Below are positions 1 to 11,583 of a stretch of 64,000 nucleotides of DNA, piece by piece (the stretch's first letter is position 1; each line of letters starts with the position of its first letter). A model generated the notes under the pieces. The model was given only the letters and a program-made list of their open reading frames with translations, searched no databases and was not told the DNA's origin. Source of the stretch: Auanema rhodensis (Eukaryota > Nematoda > Chromadorea > Rhabditida > Rhabditidae). The position numbers were made by a program, and so were the translations under genes. The stretch spans positions 21,448,501-21,512,500 of the forward strand of contig OZ059896.1 in NCBI GenBank assembly GCA_964057225.1, given 5' to 3'.

Positions 1-351
1 AGTAGATGTTTTTAGATTCCTTTTTTCAAGGCAAAGACGATGGACAATGTTATTCAACAAAAAAATTTATTCTTCAGGGTGAAAATCGAGGATATAAGTG
101 TGCACTTATATCAGTTGATATCTCGGTGCATTTTTAAGCTAGCGCAAATCTGATAACACAGATCGACGCAGCTTGAAAATCCGCATCGAATGTACTATAC
201 TACATTGAGAAACGCTTAATACAAAAATTAGTTATGATCGTTTGAAAAATGATGCCTTAGTGTATGTTGAGTTTCCATGTACACTCAACATTGCTTCCAA
301 AAACATTTTGACAAAAATTTTTTCGAAAAATTTCAAAATAATTTAGCAAAA
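1..351. repeat. Last monomer of an upstream B-type block
   Basis: This unit has the B-type variants 'caacaaaa', 'tttattc', 'gtgcac', 'cttgaaaatcc', 'gaatgtac' and 'gatgcctta'. It matches the unit at 22114-22464, which also sits directly before a B-to-A transition. The window therefore starts at the edge of a block rather than at the array boundary. Confidence 0.75.
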
Positions 352-1143
352 AGTAGATGTTTTTAGATTCCTTTTTTTAAGGCAAAGACGATGGACAATG
401 TTATTCAACGAAAAAATTAATTCTTCAGGGTGAAAATCGAGGATATAAGTGTGAACTTATAGCAGTTGATATCTCGGTGCATTTTTAAGCTTGCGCAAAT
501 CTGATAACACAGATCGACGCAGCTTAAAAATCCGCATCGAATGCACTATACTACATTGAGAAACGCTTAATACAAAAAATAGTTATGATCGTTTGAAAAA
601 TGATGCATTAGTGTATGTTGAGTTTCCATGTACACTCAACATTGCTTCCAAAAACATTTTGACAAAAATTTTTTCGAAAAATTTCAAAATAATTTAGCAA
701 AAAGTAGATGTTTTTAGATTCCTTTTTTTAAGGCAAAGACGATGGACGATGTTATTCAACGAAAAAATTAATTCTTCAGGGTGAAAATCGAGGATATAAG
801 TGTGAACTTATATCAGTTGATATCTCGGTGCATTTTTAAGCTAGCGCAAATCTGATAACACAGATCGACGCAGCTTAAAAATCCGCATCGAATGCACTAT
901 ACTACTTTGAGAAACGCTTAATACAAAAATTAGTTATGATCGTTTGAAAAATGATGCATTAGTGTATGTTGAGTTTTCATGTACACTCAACATTGCTTCC
1001 AAAAACATTTTGACAAAAATTTTTTCGAAAAATTTCAAAATAATTTAGCAAAAAGTAGATGTTTTTAGATTCCTTTTTTCAAGGCAAAGACGATGGACAA
1101 TGTTATTCAACGAAAAAATTAATTCTTCAGGGTGAAAATCGAG

Positions 1144-1165
1144 GATATAAGTGTGAACTTATATC
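1144..1165. repeat. Short palindrome, unit positions 91-112 (present in nearly every monomer)
   Basis: In this reference unit two 9-base arms, 'gatataagt' and 'acttatatc', flank a four-base loop 'gtga'. In units with 'gtgcac' instead of 'gtgaac' the arms grow to 10 bases ('gatataagtg' / 'cacttatatc') around a two-base centre 'tg'. Both common alleles at position 103 therefore keep a near-perfect cruciform or hairpin. As RNA, the 'gtga' form would have a GNRA-type tetraloop (GUGA). A few units weaken the arm, for example those with 'gatatatgtg' near 2198, 2549 and 2900, or 'ttatagcag' near 457 and 22570. Confidence 0.9.
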
Positions 1166-1182
1166 AGTTGATATCTCGGTGC

Positions 1183-1233
1183 ATTTTTAAGCTAGCGCAA
1201 ATCTGATAACACAGATCGACGCAGCTTAAAAAT
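1183..1233. repeat. 51-base dyad, unit positions 130-180 (19-bp potential hairpin)
   Basis: The arms 'atttttaagct' (130-140) and 'agcttaaaaat' (170-180) are perfectly complementary over 11 bases. Inside them, 'gcg' (142-144) pairs with 'cgc' (167-169) and 'atctg' (148-152) pairs with 'cagat' (159-163). Between them are one bulged base (141), a symmetric 3x3 internal loop (145-147 against 164-166) and a six-base loop 'ataaca'. This is 19 base pairs in 51 nt, repeated in most monomers. Units with 'agcttgaaaat' turn one pair into a T:G wobble on the plus strand. The six open-frame units carry c at 135 and c at 174, which puts two adjacent mismatches in the outer stem. Dyad-rich satellites are known at centromeres; a role here is inference. 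Confidence 0.9.
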
Positions 1234-1316
1234 CCGCATCGAATGCACTATACCACATTGAGAAACGCTTAATACAAAAATTAGTTATGATCGTTTGAAA
1301 AATGATGCATTAGTGT

Positions 1317-1344
1317 ATGTTGAGTTTCCATGTACACTCAACAT
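1317..1344. repeat. Dyad, unit positions 264-291, with a competing pairing
   Basis: The arms 'atgttgagt' (264-272) and 'actcaacat' (283-291) are perfectly complementary around the ten-base loop 'ttccatgtac'. An alternative pairing of 'agtgta' just upstream (260-265) with 'tacact' (281-286) overlaps it, so the two stems exclude each other. The element is nearly invariant; rare units break it, such as 'ctctacat' near 47700 and near 55800 and 'ctcaatat' in units near 25560, 26960, 29770 and 31525. Confidence 0.85.
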
Positions 1345-1367
1345 TGCTTCCAAAAACATTTTGACAA

Positions 1368-1386
1368 AAATTTTTTCGAAAAATTT
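1368..1386. repeat. A/T-tract palindrome, unit positions 315-333
   Basis: The arms 'aaattttt' and 'aaaaattt' flank 'tcg', inside a roughly 60-base A/T-rich tail that carries five A-tracts (299-303, 313-317, 326-330, 335-338 and 348 into the next unit). Centre-to-centre spacings are about 8 to 14 bases, so they are not strictly in helical phase. Many B-type units change the t-tract to 'acttttt' or 'gtttttt'. All four 14-bp insertions fall just downstream of this element. Confidence 0.75.
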
Positions 1387-4300
1387 CAAAATAATTTAGC
1401 AAAAAGTAGATGTTTTTAGATTCCTTTTTTTAAAGCAAAGACGATGGACGATGTTATTCAACGAAAAAATTTATTCTTCAGGGTGAAAATCGAGGATATA
1501 AGTGTGCACTTATATCAGTTGATATCTCGGTGCATTTTTAAGCTAGCGCAAATCTGATAACACAGATCGACGCAGCTTAAAAATCCGCATCGAATGCACT
1601 ATACTACATTGAGAAACGCTTAATACAAAAAATAGTTATGATCGTTTGAAAAATGATGCATTAGTGTATGTTGAGTTTTCATGTACACTCAACATTGCTT
1701 CCAAAAACATTTTGACAAAAATTTTTTCGAAAAATTTCAAAATAATTTAGCAAAAAGTAGATGTTTTTAGATTCCTTTTTTTAAGGCAAAGACGATGGAC
1801 AATGTTATTCAACGAAAAAATTAATTCTTCAGGGTGAAAATCGAGGATATAAGTGTGAACTTATATCAGTTGATATCTCGGTGCATTTTTAAGCTAGCGC
1901 AAATCTGATAACACAGATCGACGCAGCTTAAAAATCCGCATCGAATGCACTATACCACATTGAGAAACGCTTAATACAAGAATTAGTTATGATCGTTTGA
2001 AAAATGATGCATTAGTGTATGTTGAGTTTCCATGTACACTCAACATTGCTTCCAAAAACATTTTGACAAAAATTTTTTCGAAAAATTTCAAAATAATTTA
2101 GCAAAAAGTAGATGTTTTTAGATTCCTTTTTTTAAGGCAAAGACGATGGACGATGTTATTCAACGAAAAAATTAATTCTTCAGGGTGAAAATCGAGGATA
2201 TATGTGTGCACTTATATCAGTTGATATCTCGGTGCATTTTTAAGCTAGCGCAAATCTGATAACACAGATCGACGCAGCTTAAAAATCCGCATCGAATGCA
2301 CTATACTACATTGAGAAACGCTTAATACAAAAAATAGTTATGATCGTTTGAAAAATGATGCATTAGTGTATGTTGAGTTTCCATGTACACTCAACATTGC
2401 TTCCAAAAACATTTTGACAAAAATTTTTTCGAAAAATTTCAAAATAATTTAGCAAAAAGTAGATGTTTTTAGATTCCTTTTTTCAAGGCAAAGACGATGA
2501 ACAATGTTATTCAACGAAAAAATCAATTCTTCAGGGTGAAAATCGAGGATATATGTGTGCACTTATATCAGTTGATATCTCGGTGCATTTTTAAGCTAGC
2601 GCAAATCTGATAACACAGATCGACGCAGCTTAAAAATCCGCATCGAATGCACTATACTACATTGAGAAACGCTTAATACAAGAATTAGTTATGATCGTTT
2701 GAAAAATGATGCATTAGTGTATGTTGAGTTTCCATGTACACTCAACATTGCTTCCAAAAACATTTTGACAAAAATTTTTTCGAAAAATTTCAAAATAATT
2801 TAGCAAAAAGTAGATGTTTTTAGATTCCTTTTTTTAAGGCAAAGACGATGGACGATGTTATTCAACGAAAAAATTAATTCTTCAGGGTGAAAATCGAGGA
2901 TATATGTGTGCACTTATATCAGTTGATATCTCGGTGCATTTTTAAGCTAGCGCAAATCTGATAACACAGATCGACGCAGCTTAAAAATCCGCATCGAATG
3001 CACTATACTACATTGAGAAACGCTTAATACAAAAAATAGTTATGATCGTTTGAAAAATGATGCATTAGTGTATGTTGAGTTTCCATGTACACTCAACATT
3101 GCTTCCAAAAACATTTTGACAAAAATTTTTTCGAAAAATTTCAAAATAATTTAGCAAAAAGTAGATGTTTTTAGATTCCTTTTTTCAAGGCAAAGACGAT
3201 GAACAATGTTATTCAACGAAAAAATCAATTCTTCAGGGTGAAAATCGAGGATATAAGTGTGAACTTATATCAGTTGATATCTCGGTGCATTTTTAAGCTA
3301 GCGCTAATCTGATAACACAGATCGACGCAGCTTGAAAATCCGCATCGAATGTACTATACTACATTGAGAAACGCTTAATACAAAAATTAGTTATGATCGT
3401 TTGAAAAATGATGCCTTAGTGTATGTTGAGTTTCCATGTACACTCAACATTGCTTCCAAAAACATTTTGACAAAAATTTTTTCGAAAAATTTCAAAATAA
3501 TTTAGCAAAAAGTAGATGTTTTTAGATTCCTTTTTTCAAGGCAAAGACGATGGACAATGTTATTCAACGAAAAAATTAATTCTTCAGGGTGAAAATCGAG
3601 GATATAAGTGTGAACTTATATCAGTTGATATCTCGGTGCATTTTTAAGCTAGCGCAAATCTGATAACACAGATCGACGCAGCTTAAAAATCCGCATCGAA
3701 TGCACTATACCACATTGAGAAACGCTTAATACAAAAATTAGTTATGATCGTTTGAAAAATGATGCATTAGTGTATGTTGAGTTTCCATGTACACTCAACA
3801 TTGCTTCCAAAAACATTTTGACAAAAATTTTTTCGAAAAATTTCAAAATAATTTAGCAAAAAGTAGATGTTTTTAGATTCCTTTTTTTAAAGCAAAGACG
3901 ATGGACGATGTTATTCAACGAAAAAATTTATTCTTCAGGGTGAAAATCGAGGATATAAGTGTGCACTTATATCAGTTGATATCTCGGTGCATTTTTAAGC
4001 TAGCGCAAATCTGATAACACAGATCGACGCAGCTTAAAAATCCGCATCGAATGCACTATACCACATTGAGAAACGCTTAATACAAAAATTAGTTATGATC
4101 GTTTGAAAAATGATGCATTAGTGTATGTTGAGTTTCCATGTACACTCAACATTGCTTCCAAAAACATTTTGACAAAAATTTTTTCGAAAAATTTCAAAAT
4201 AATTTAGCAAAAAGTAGATGTTTTTAGATTCCTTTTTTTAAGGCAAAGACGATGGACAATGTTATTCAACGAAAAAATTAATTCTTCAGGGTGAAAATCG

Positions 4301-5616
4301 AGGATATAAGTGTGAACTTATATCAGTTGATATCTCGGTGCATTTTTAAGCTAGCGCAAATCTGATAACACAGATCGACGCAGCTTAAAAATCCGCATCG
4401 AATGCACTATACTACTTTGAGAAACGCTTAATACAAAAATTAGTTATGATCGTTTGAAAAATGATGCATTAGTGTATGTTGAGTTTTCATGTACACTCAA
4501 CATTGCTTCCAAAAACATTTTGACAAAAATTTTTTCGAAAAATTTCAAAATAATTTAGCAAAAAGTAGATGTTTTTAGATTCCTTTTTTTAAGGCAAAGA
4601 CGATGGACAATGTTATTCAACAAAAAAATTAATTCTTCAGGGTGAAAATCGAGGATATAAGTGTGAACTTATATCAGTTGATATCTCGGTGCATTTTTAA
4701 GCTAGCGCAAATCTGATAACACAGATCGACGCAGCTTAAAAATCCGCATCGAATGCACTATACCACATTGAGAAACGCTTAATACAAAAATTAGTTATGA
4801 TCGTTTGAAAAATGATGCATTAGTGTATGTTGAGTTTCCATGTACACTCAACATTGCTTCCAAAAACATTTTGACAAAAATTTTTTCGAAAAATTTCAAA
4901 ATAATTTAGCAAAAAGTAGATGTTTTTAGATTCCTTTTTTTAAGGCAAAGACGATGGACAATGTTATTCAACGAAAAAATTAATTCTTCAGGGTGAAAAT
5001 CGAGGATATAAGTGTGAACTTATATCAGTTGATATCTCGGTGCATTTTTAAGCTAGCGCAAATCTGATAACACAGATCGACGCAGCTTAAAAATCCGCAT
5101 CGAATGCACTATACTACTTTGAGAAACGCTTAGTACAAAAATTAGTTATGATCGTTTGAAAAATGATGCATTAGTGTATGTTGAGTTTTCATGTACACTC
5201 AACATTGCTTCCAAAAACATTTTGACAAAAATTTTTTCGAAAAATTTCAAAATAATTTAGCAAAAAGTAGATGTTTTTAGATTCCTTTTTTTAAGGCAAA
5301 GACGATGGACAATGTTATTCAACGAAAAAATTAATTCTTCAGGGTGAAAATCGAGGATATAAGTGTGAACTTATATCAGTTGATATCTCGGTGCATTTTT
5401 AAGCTAGCGCAAATCTGATAACACAGATCGACGCAGCTTAAAAATCCGCATCGAATGCACTATACCACATTGAGAAACGCTTAATACAAAAATTAGTTAT
5501 GATCGTTTGAAAAATGATGCATTAGTGTATGTTGAGTTTCCATGTACACTCAACATTGCTTCCAAAAACATTTTGACAAAAATTTTTTCGAAAAATTTCA
5601 AAATAATTTAGCAAAA

Positions 5617-8424
5617 AGTAGATATTTTTAGATTCTTTTTTTTAAGGCAAAGACGATGGACGATGTTATTCAACGAAAAAATTAATTCTTCAGGGTGAAA
5701 ATCGAGGATATAAGTGTGCACTTATATCAGTTGATATCTCGGTGCATTTTTAAGCTAGCGCAAATCTGATAACACAGATCGACGCAGCTTAAAAATCCGC
5801 ATCGAATGCACTATACTACATTGAGAAACGCTTAATACAAAAAATAGTTATGATCGTTTGAAAAATGATGCATTAGTGTATGTTGAGTTTCCATGTACAC
5901 TCAACATTGCTTCCAAAAACATTTTGACAAAAATTTTTTCGAAAAATTTCAAAATAATTTAGCAAAAAGTAGATGTTTTTAGATTCCTTTTTTCAAGGCA
6001 AAGACGATGAACAATGTTATTCAACGAAAAAATCAATTCTTCAGGGTGAAAATCGAGGATATAAGTGTGAACTTATATCAGTTGATATCTCGGTGCATTT
6101 TTAAGCTAGCGCAAATCTGATAACACAGATCGACGCAGCTTAAAAATCCGCATCGAATGCACTATACCACATTGAGAAACGCTTAATACAAAAATTAGTT
6201 ATGATCGTTTGAAAAATGATGCATTAGTGTATGTTGAGTTTCCATGTACACTCAACATTGCTTCCAAAAACATTTTGACAAAAATTTTTTCGAAAAATTT
6301 CAAAATAATTTAGCAAAAAGTAGATGTTTTTAGATTCCTTTTTTTAAGGCAAAGACGATGGACAATGTTATTCAACGAAAAAATTAATTCTTCAGGGTGA
6401 AAATCGAGGATATAAGTGTGAACTTATATCAGTTGATATCTCGGTGCATTTTTAAGCTAGCGCAAATCTGATAACACAGATCGACGCAGCTTAAAAATCC
6501 GCATCGAATGCACTATACCACATTGAGAAACGCTTAATACAAAAATTAGTTATGATCGTTTGAAAAATGATGCATTAGTGTATGTTGAGTTTCCATGTAC
6601 ACTCAACATTGCTTCCAAAAACATTTTGACAAAAATTTTTTCGAAAAATTTCAAAATAATTTAGCAAAAAGTAGATGTTTTTAGATTCCTTTTTTTAAGG
6701 CAAAGACGATGGACGATGTTATTCAACGAAAAAATTAATTCTTCAGGGTGAAAATCGAGGATATAAGTGTGCACTTATATCAGTTGATATCTCGGTGCAT
6801 TTTTAAGCTAGCGCAAATCTGATAACACAGATCGACGCAGCTTAAAAATCCGCATCGAATGCACTATACCACATTGAGAAACGCTTAATACAAAAATTAG
6901 TTATGATCGTTTGAAAAATGATGCATTAGTGTATGTTGAGTTTCCATGTACACTCAACATTGCTTCCAAAAACATTTTGACAAAAATTTTTTCGAAAAAT
7001 TTCAAAATAATTTAGCAAAAAGTAGATATTTTTAGATTCTTTTTTTTAAGGCAAAGACGATGGACGATGTTATTCAACGAAAAAATTAATTCTTCAGGGT
7101 GAAAATCGAGGATATAAGTGTGCACTTATATCAGTTGATATCTCGGTGCATTTTTAAGCTAGCGCAAATCTGATAACACAGATCGACGCAGCTTAAAAAT
7201 CCGCATCGAATGCACTATACTACATTGAGAAACGCTTAATACAAAAAATAGTTATGATCGTTTGAAAAATGATGCATTAGTGTATGTTGAGTTTCCATGT
7301 ACACTCAACATTGCTTCCAAAAACATTTTGACAAAAATTTTTTCGAAAAATTTCAAAATAATTTAGCAAAAAGTAGATGTTTTTAGATTCCTTTTTTCAA
7401 GGCAAAGACGATGAACAATGTTATTCAACGAAAAAATCAATTCTTCAGGGTGAAAATCGAGGATATAAGTGTGAACTTATATCAGTTGATATCTCGGTGC
7501 ATTTTTAAGCTAGCGCAAATCTGATAACACAGATCGACGCAGCTTAAAAATCCGCATCGAATGCACTATACCACATTGAGAAACGCTTAATACAAAAATT
7601 AGTTATGATCGTTTGAAAAATGATGCATTAGTGTATGTTGAGTTTCCATGTACACTCAACATTGCTTCCAAAAACATTTTGACAAAAATTTTTTCGAAAA
7701 ATTTCAAAATAATTTAGCAAAAAGTAGATGTTTTTAGATTCCTTTTTTTAAGGCAAAGACGATGGACAATGTTATTCAACGAAAAAATTAATTCTTCAGG
7801 GTGAAAATCGAGGATATAAGTGTGAACTTATATCAGTTGATATCTCGGTGCATTTTTAAGCTAGCGCAAATCTGATAACACAGATCGACGCAGCTTAAAA
7901 ATCCGCATCGAATGCACTATACCACATTGAGAAACGCTTAATACAAAAATTAGTTATGATCGTTTGAAAAATGATGCATTAGTGTATGTTGAGTTTCCAT
8001 GTACACTCAACATTGCTTCCAAAAACATTTTGACAAAAATTTTTTCGAAAAATTTCAAAATAATTTAGCAAAAAGTAGATGTTTTTAGATTCCTTTTTTT
8101 AAGGCAAAGACGATGGACGATGTTATTCAACGAAAAAATTAATTCTTCAGGGTGAAAATCGAGGATATAAGTGTGCACTTATATCAGTTGATATCTCGGT
8201 GCATTTTTAAGCTAGCGCAAATCTGATAACACAGATCGACGCAGCTTAAAAATCCGCATCGAATGCACTATACCACATTGAGAAACGCTTAATACAAAAA
8301 TTAGTTATGATCGTTTGAAAAATGATGCATTAGTGTATGTTGAGTTTCCATGTACACTCAACATTGCTTCCAAAAACATTTTGACAAAAATTTTTTCGAA
8401 AAATTTCAAAATAATTTAGCAAAA
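5617..8424. repeat. Tandem pair of 4-monomer higher-order repeats (2 x 1404 bp)
   Basis: Units at 5617 and 7021 both start with the rare 'gtagatattttt' and 'attctttttttt' changes. Each is followed by the same three types: a 'gaacaatg'/'tcaattc' unit, a 'gacaatg'/'gtgaac' unit, and a 'gacgatg'/'gtgcac'/'ataccac' unit. The 1404-bp spacing and shared rare variants show a four-monomer tandem duplication. Confidence 0.85.
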
Positions 8425-10530
8425 AGTAGATGTTTTTAGATTCCTTTTTTTAAAGCAAAGACGATGGACGATGTTATTCAACGAAAAAATTAATTCTTCA
8501 TTGTGAAAATCGAGGATATAAGTGTGCACTTATATCAGTTGATATCTCGGTGCATTTTTAAGCTAGCGCAAATCTGATAACACAGATCGACGCAGCTTAA
8601 AAATCCGCATCGAATGCACTATACCACATTGAGAAACGCTTAATACAAAAATTAGTTATGATCGTTTGAAAAATGATGCATTAGTGTATGTTGAGTTTCC
8701 ATGTACACTCAACATTGCTTCCAAAAACATTTTGACAAAAATTTTTTCGAAAAATTTCAAAATAATTTAGCAAAAAGTAGATGTTTTTAGATTCCTTTTT
8801 TTAAAGCAAAGACGATGGACGATGTTATTCAACGAAAAAATTAATTCTTCATTGTGAAAATCGAGGATATAAGTGTGCACTTATATCAGTTGATATCTCG
8901 GTGCATTTTTAAGCTAGCGCAAATCTGATAACACAGATCGACGCAGCTTAAAAATCCGCATCGAATGCACTATACTACATTGAGAAACGCTTAATACAAA
9001 AAATAGTTATGATCGTTTGAAAAATGATGCATTAGTGTATGTTGAGTTTCCATGTACACTCAACATTGCTTCCAAAAACATTTTGACAAAAATTTTTTCG
9101 AAAAATTTCAAAATAATTTAGCAAAAAGTAGATGTTTTTAGATTCCTTTTTTCAAGGCAAAGACGATGAACAATGTTATTCAACGAAAAAATCAATTCTT
9201 CAGGGTGAAAATCGAGGATATAAGTGTGAACTTATATCAGTTGATATCTCGGTGCATTTTTAAGCTAGCGCAAATCTGATAACACAGATCGACGCAGCTT
9301 AAAAATCCGCATCGAATGCACTATACCACATTGAGAAACGCTTAATACAAAAATTAGTTATGATCGTTTGAAAAATGATGCATTAGTGTATGTTGAGTTT
9401 CCATGTACACTCAACATTGCTTCCAAAAACATTTTGACAAAAATTTTTTCGAAAAATTTCAAAATAATTTAGCAAAAAGTAGATGTTTTTAGATTCCTTT
9501 TTTTAAAGCAAAGACGATGGACGATGTTATTCAACGAAAAAATTAATTCTTCATTGTGAAAATCGAGGATATAAGTGTGCACTTATATCAGTTGATATCT
9601 CGGTGCATTTTTAAGCTAGCGCAAATCTGATAACACAGATCGACGCAGCTTAAAAATCCGCATCGAATGCACTATACTACATTGAGAAACGCTTAATACA
9701 AAAATTAGTTATGATCGTTTGAAAAATGATGCATTAGTGTATGTTGAGTTTCCATGTACACTCAACATTGCTTCCAAAAACATTTTGACAAAAATTTTTT
9801 CGAAAAATTTCAAAATAATTTAGCAAAAAGTAGATGTTTTTAGATTCCTTTTTTTAAAGCAAAGACGATGGACGATGTTATTCAACGAAAAAATTAATTC
9901 TTCATTGTGAAAATCGAGGATATAAGTGTGCACTTATATCAGTTGATATCTCGGTGCATTTTTAAGCTAGCGCAAATCTGATAACACAGATCGACGCAGC
10001 TTAAAAATCCGCATCGAATGCACTATACCACATTGAGAAACGCTTAATACAAAAATTAGTTATGATCGTTTGAAAAATGATGCATTAGTGTATGTTGAGT
10101 TTCCATGTACACTCAACATTGCTTCCAAAAACATTTTGACAAAAATTTTTTCGAAAAATTTCAAAATAATTTAGCAAAAAGTAGATGTTTTTAGATTCCT
10201 TTTTTTAAAGCAAAGACGATGGACGATGTTATTCAACGAAAAAATTAATTCTTCATTGTGAAAATCGAGGATATAAGTGTGCACTTATATCAGTTGATAT
10301 CTCGGTGCATTTTTAAGCTAGCGCAAATCTGATAACACAGATCGACGCAGCTTAAAAATCCGCATCGAATGCACTATACTACATTGAGAAACGCTTAATA
10401 CAAAAAATAGTTATGATCGTTTGAAAAATGATGCATTAGTGTATGTTGAGTTTCCATGTACACTCAACATTGCTTCCAAAAACATTTTGACAAAAATTTT
10501 TTCGAAAAATTTCAAAATAATTTAGCAAAA
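8425..10530. repeat. Cluster of 'cattgtg' variant monomers
   Basis: Five of these six units (starts 8425, 8776, 9478, 9829 and 10180) carry 'cattgtg' in place of 'cagggtg'. The exception is the 'gaacaatg' unit at 9127. The only other copy of the variant I saw is in the unit at 12988. All also carry 'ttaaagcaaag'. The cluster looks like a recent local amplification. Confidence 0.8.
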
Positions 10531-11583
10531 AGTAGATGTTTTTAGATTCCTTTTTTCAAGGCAAAGACGATGAACAATGTTATTCAACGAAAAAATCAAT
10601 TCTTCAGGGTGAAAATCGAGGATATAAGTGTGAACTTATATCAGTTGATATCTCGGTGCATTTTTAAGCTAGCGCAAATCTGATAACACAGATCGACGCA
10701 GCTTAAAAATCCGCATCGAATGCACTATACCACATTGAGAAACGCTTAATACAAAAATTAGTTATGATCGTTTGAAAAATGATGCATTAGTGTATGTTGA
10801 GTTTCCATGTACACTCAACATTGCTTCCAAAAACATTTTGACAAAAATTTTTTCGAAAAATTTCAAAATAATTTAGCAAAAAGTAGATGTTTTTAGATTC
10901 CTTTTTTTAAGGCAAAGACGATGGACAATGTTATTCAACGAAAAAATTAATTCTTCAGGGTGAAAATCGAGGATATAAGTGTGAACTTATATCAGTTGAT
11001 ATCTCGGTGCATTTTTAAGCTAGCGCAAATCTGATAACACAGATCGACGCAGCTTAAAAATCCGCATCGAATGCACTATACCACATTGAGAAACGCTTAA
11101 TACAAAAATTAGTTATGATCGTTTGAAAAATGATGCATTAGTGTATGTTGAGTTTCCATGTACACTCAACATTGCTTCCAAAAACATTTTGACAAAAATT
11201 TTTTCGAAAAATTTCAAAATAATTTAGCAAAAAGTAGATGTTTTTAGATTCCTTTTTTTAAGGCAAAGACGATGGACGATGTTATTCAACGAAAAAATTA
11301 ATTCTTCAGGGTGAAAATCGAGGATATAAGTGTGCACTTATATCAGTTGATATCTCGGTGCATTTTTAAGCTAGCGCAAATCTGATAACACAGATCGACG
11401 CAGCTTAAAAATCCGCATCGAATGCACTATACCACATTGAGAAACGCTTAATACAAAAATTAGTTATGATCGTTTGAAAAATGATGCATTAGTGTATGTT
11501 GAGTTTCCATGTACACTCAACATTGCTTCCAAAAACATTTTGACAAAAATTTTTTCGAAAAATTTCAAAATAATTTAGCAAAA

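Larger units (their letters stand above)
1054..1404 (+). repeat. Representative 351-bp monomer (reference unit)
   Basis: This unit is close to the consensus and serves as the coordinate frame for variants (unit position 1 = base 1054). Main variable sites are: position 27 (c or t in 'tttcaagg'/'ttttaagg'), 'gacaatg'/'gacgatg'/'gaacaatg', 'ttaattc'/'tttattc'/'tcaattc', position 103 ('gtgaac'/'gtgcac'), position 135 (t or c), the 'cgcagctt'/'cgaagctt' site, 174-175 ('cttaaaa', 'cttgaaa' or 'ctcaaaa'), 'ataccac'/'atactac'/'tttactac', 'aaaattag'/'aaaaatag'/'aaagttag', and 'gatgcatta'/'gatgcctta'/'attgatgcatta'. The final 60 bases are dominated by A and T tracts. By hand count it has 111 G or C bases and 12 CpG dinucleotides. 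Confidence 0.95.

Noticed and set aside
1121-1140. Hammerhead ribozyme in the monomer, as known for some satellites of similar length
   Set aside because: The minus strand has 'ctgaaga' opposite 'tcttcag', which fits the CUGANGA core, and the plus strand has a near miss 'ctgataa'. I could not find the required stem II followed by GAAA and a cleavage triplet in the right order on either strand. A covariance-model search would settle it.
1146-1169. Core promoter from 'tataag' and the arthropod-like initiator 'tcagtt'
   Set aside because: Both words are present in each unit, but the initiator A lies only about 20 bases from the TATA-like T instead of about 30. 'tataag' is also part of the palindrome and appears on both strands, so the match is probably accidental.
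1368-1390. CENP-B box or similar centromere protein site
   Set aside because: The only resemblance is 'ttcga' in the A/T tail. The remaining conserved positions of the mammalian box, including the CGGG end, are absent.
1352-1405. Phased A-tract bent DNA
   Set aside because: Five A-tracts occur in about 54 bases, but their centre spacings of about 8 to 14 bases do not follow the 10-11 base helical repeat, so strong intrinsic curvature cannot be claimed without calculation.
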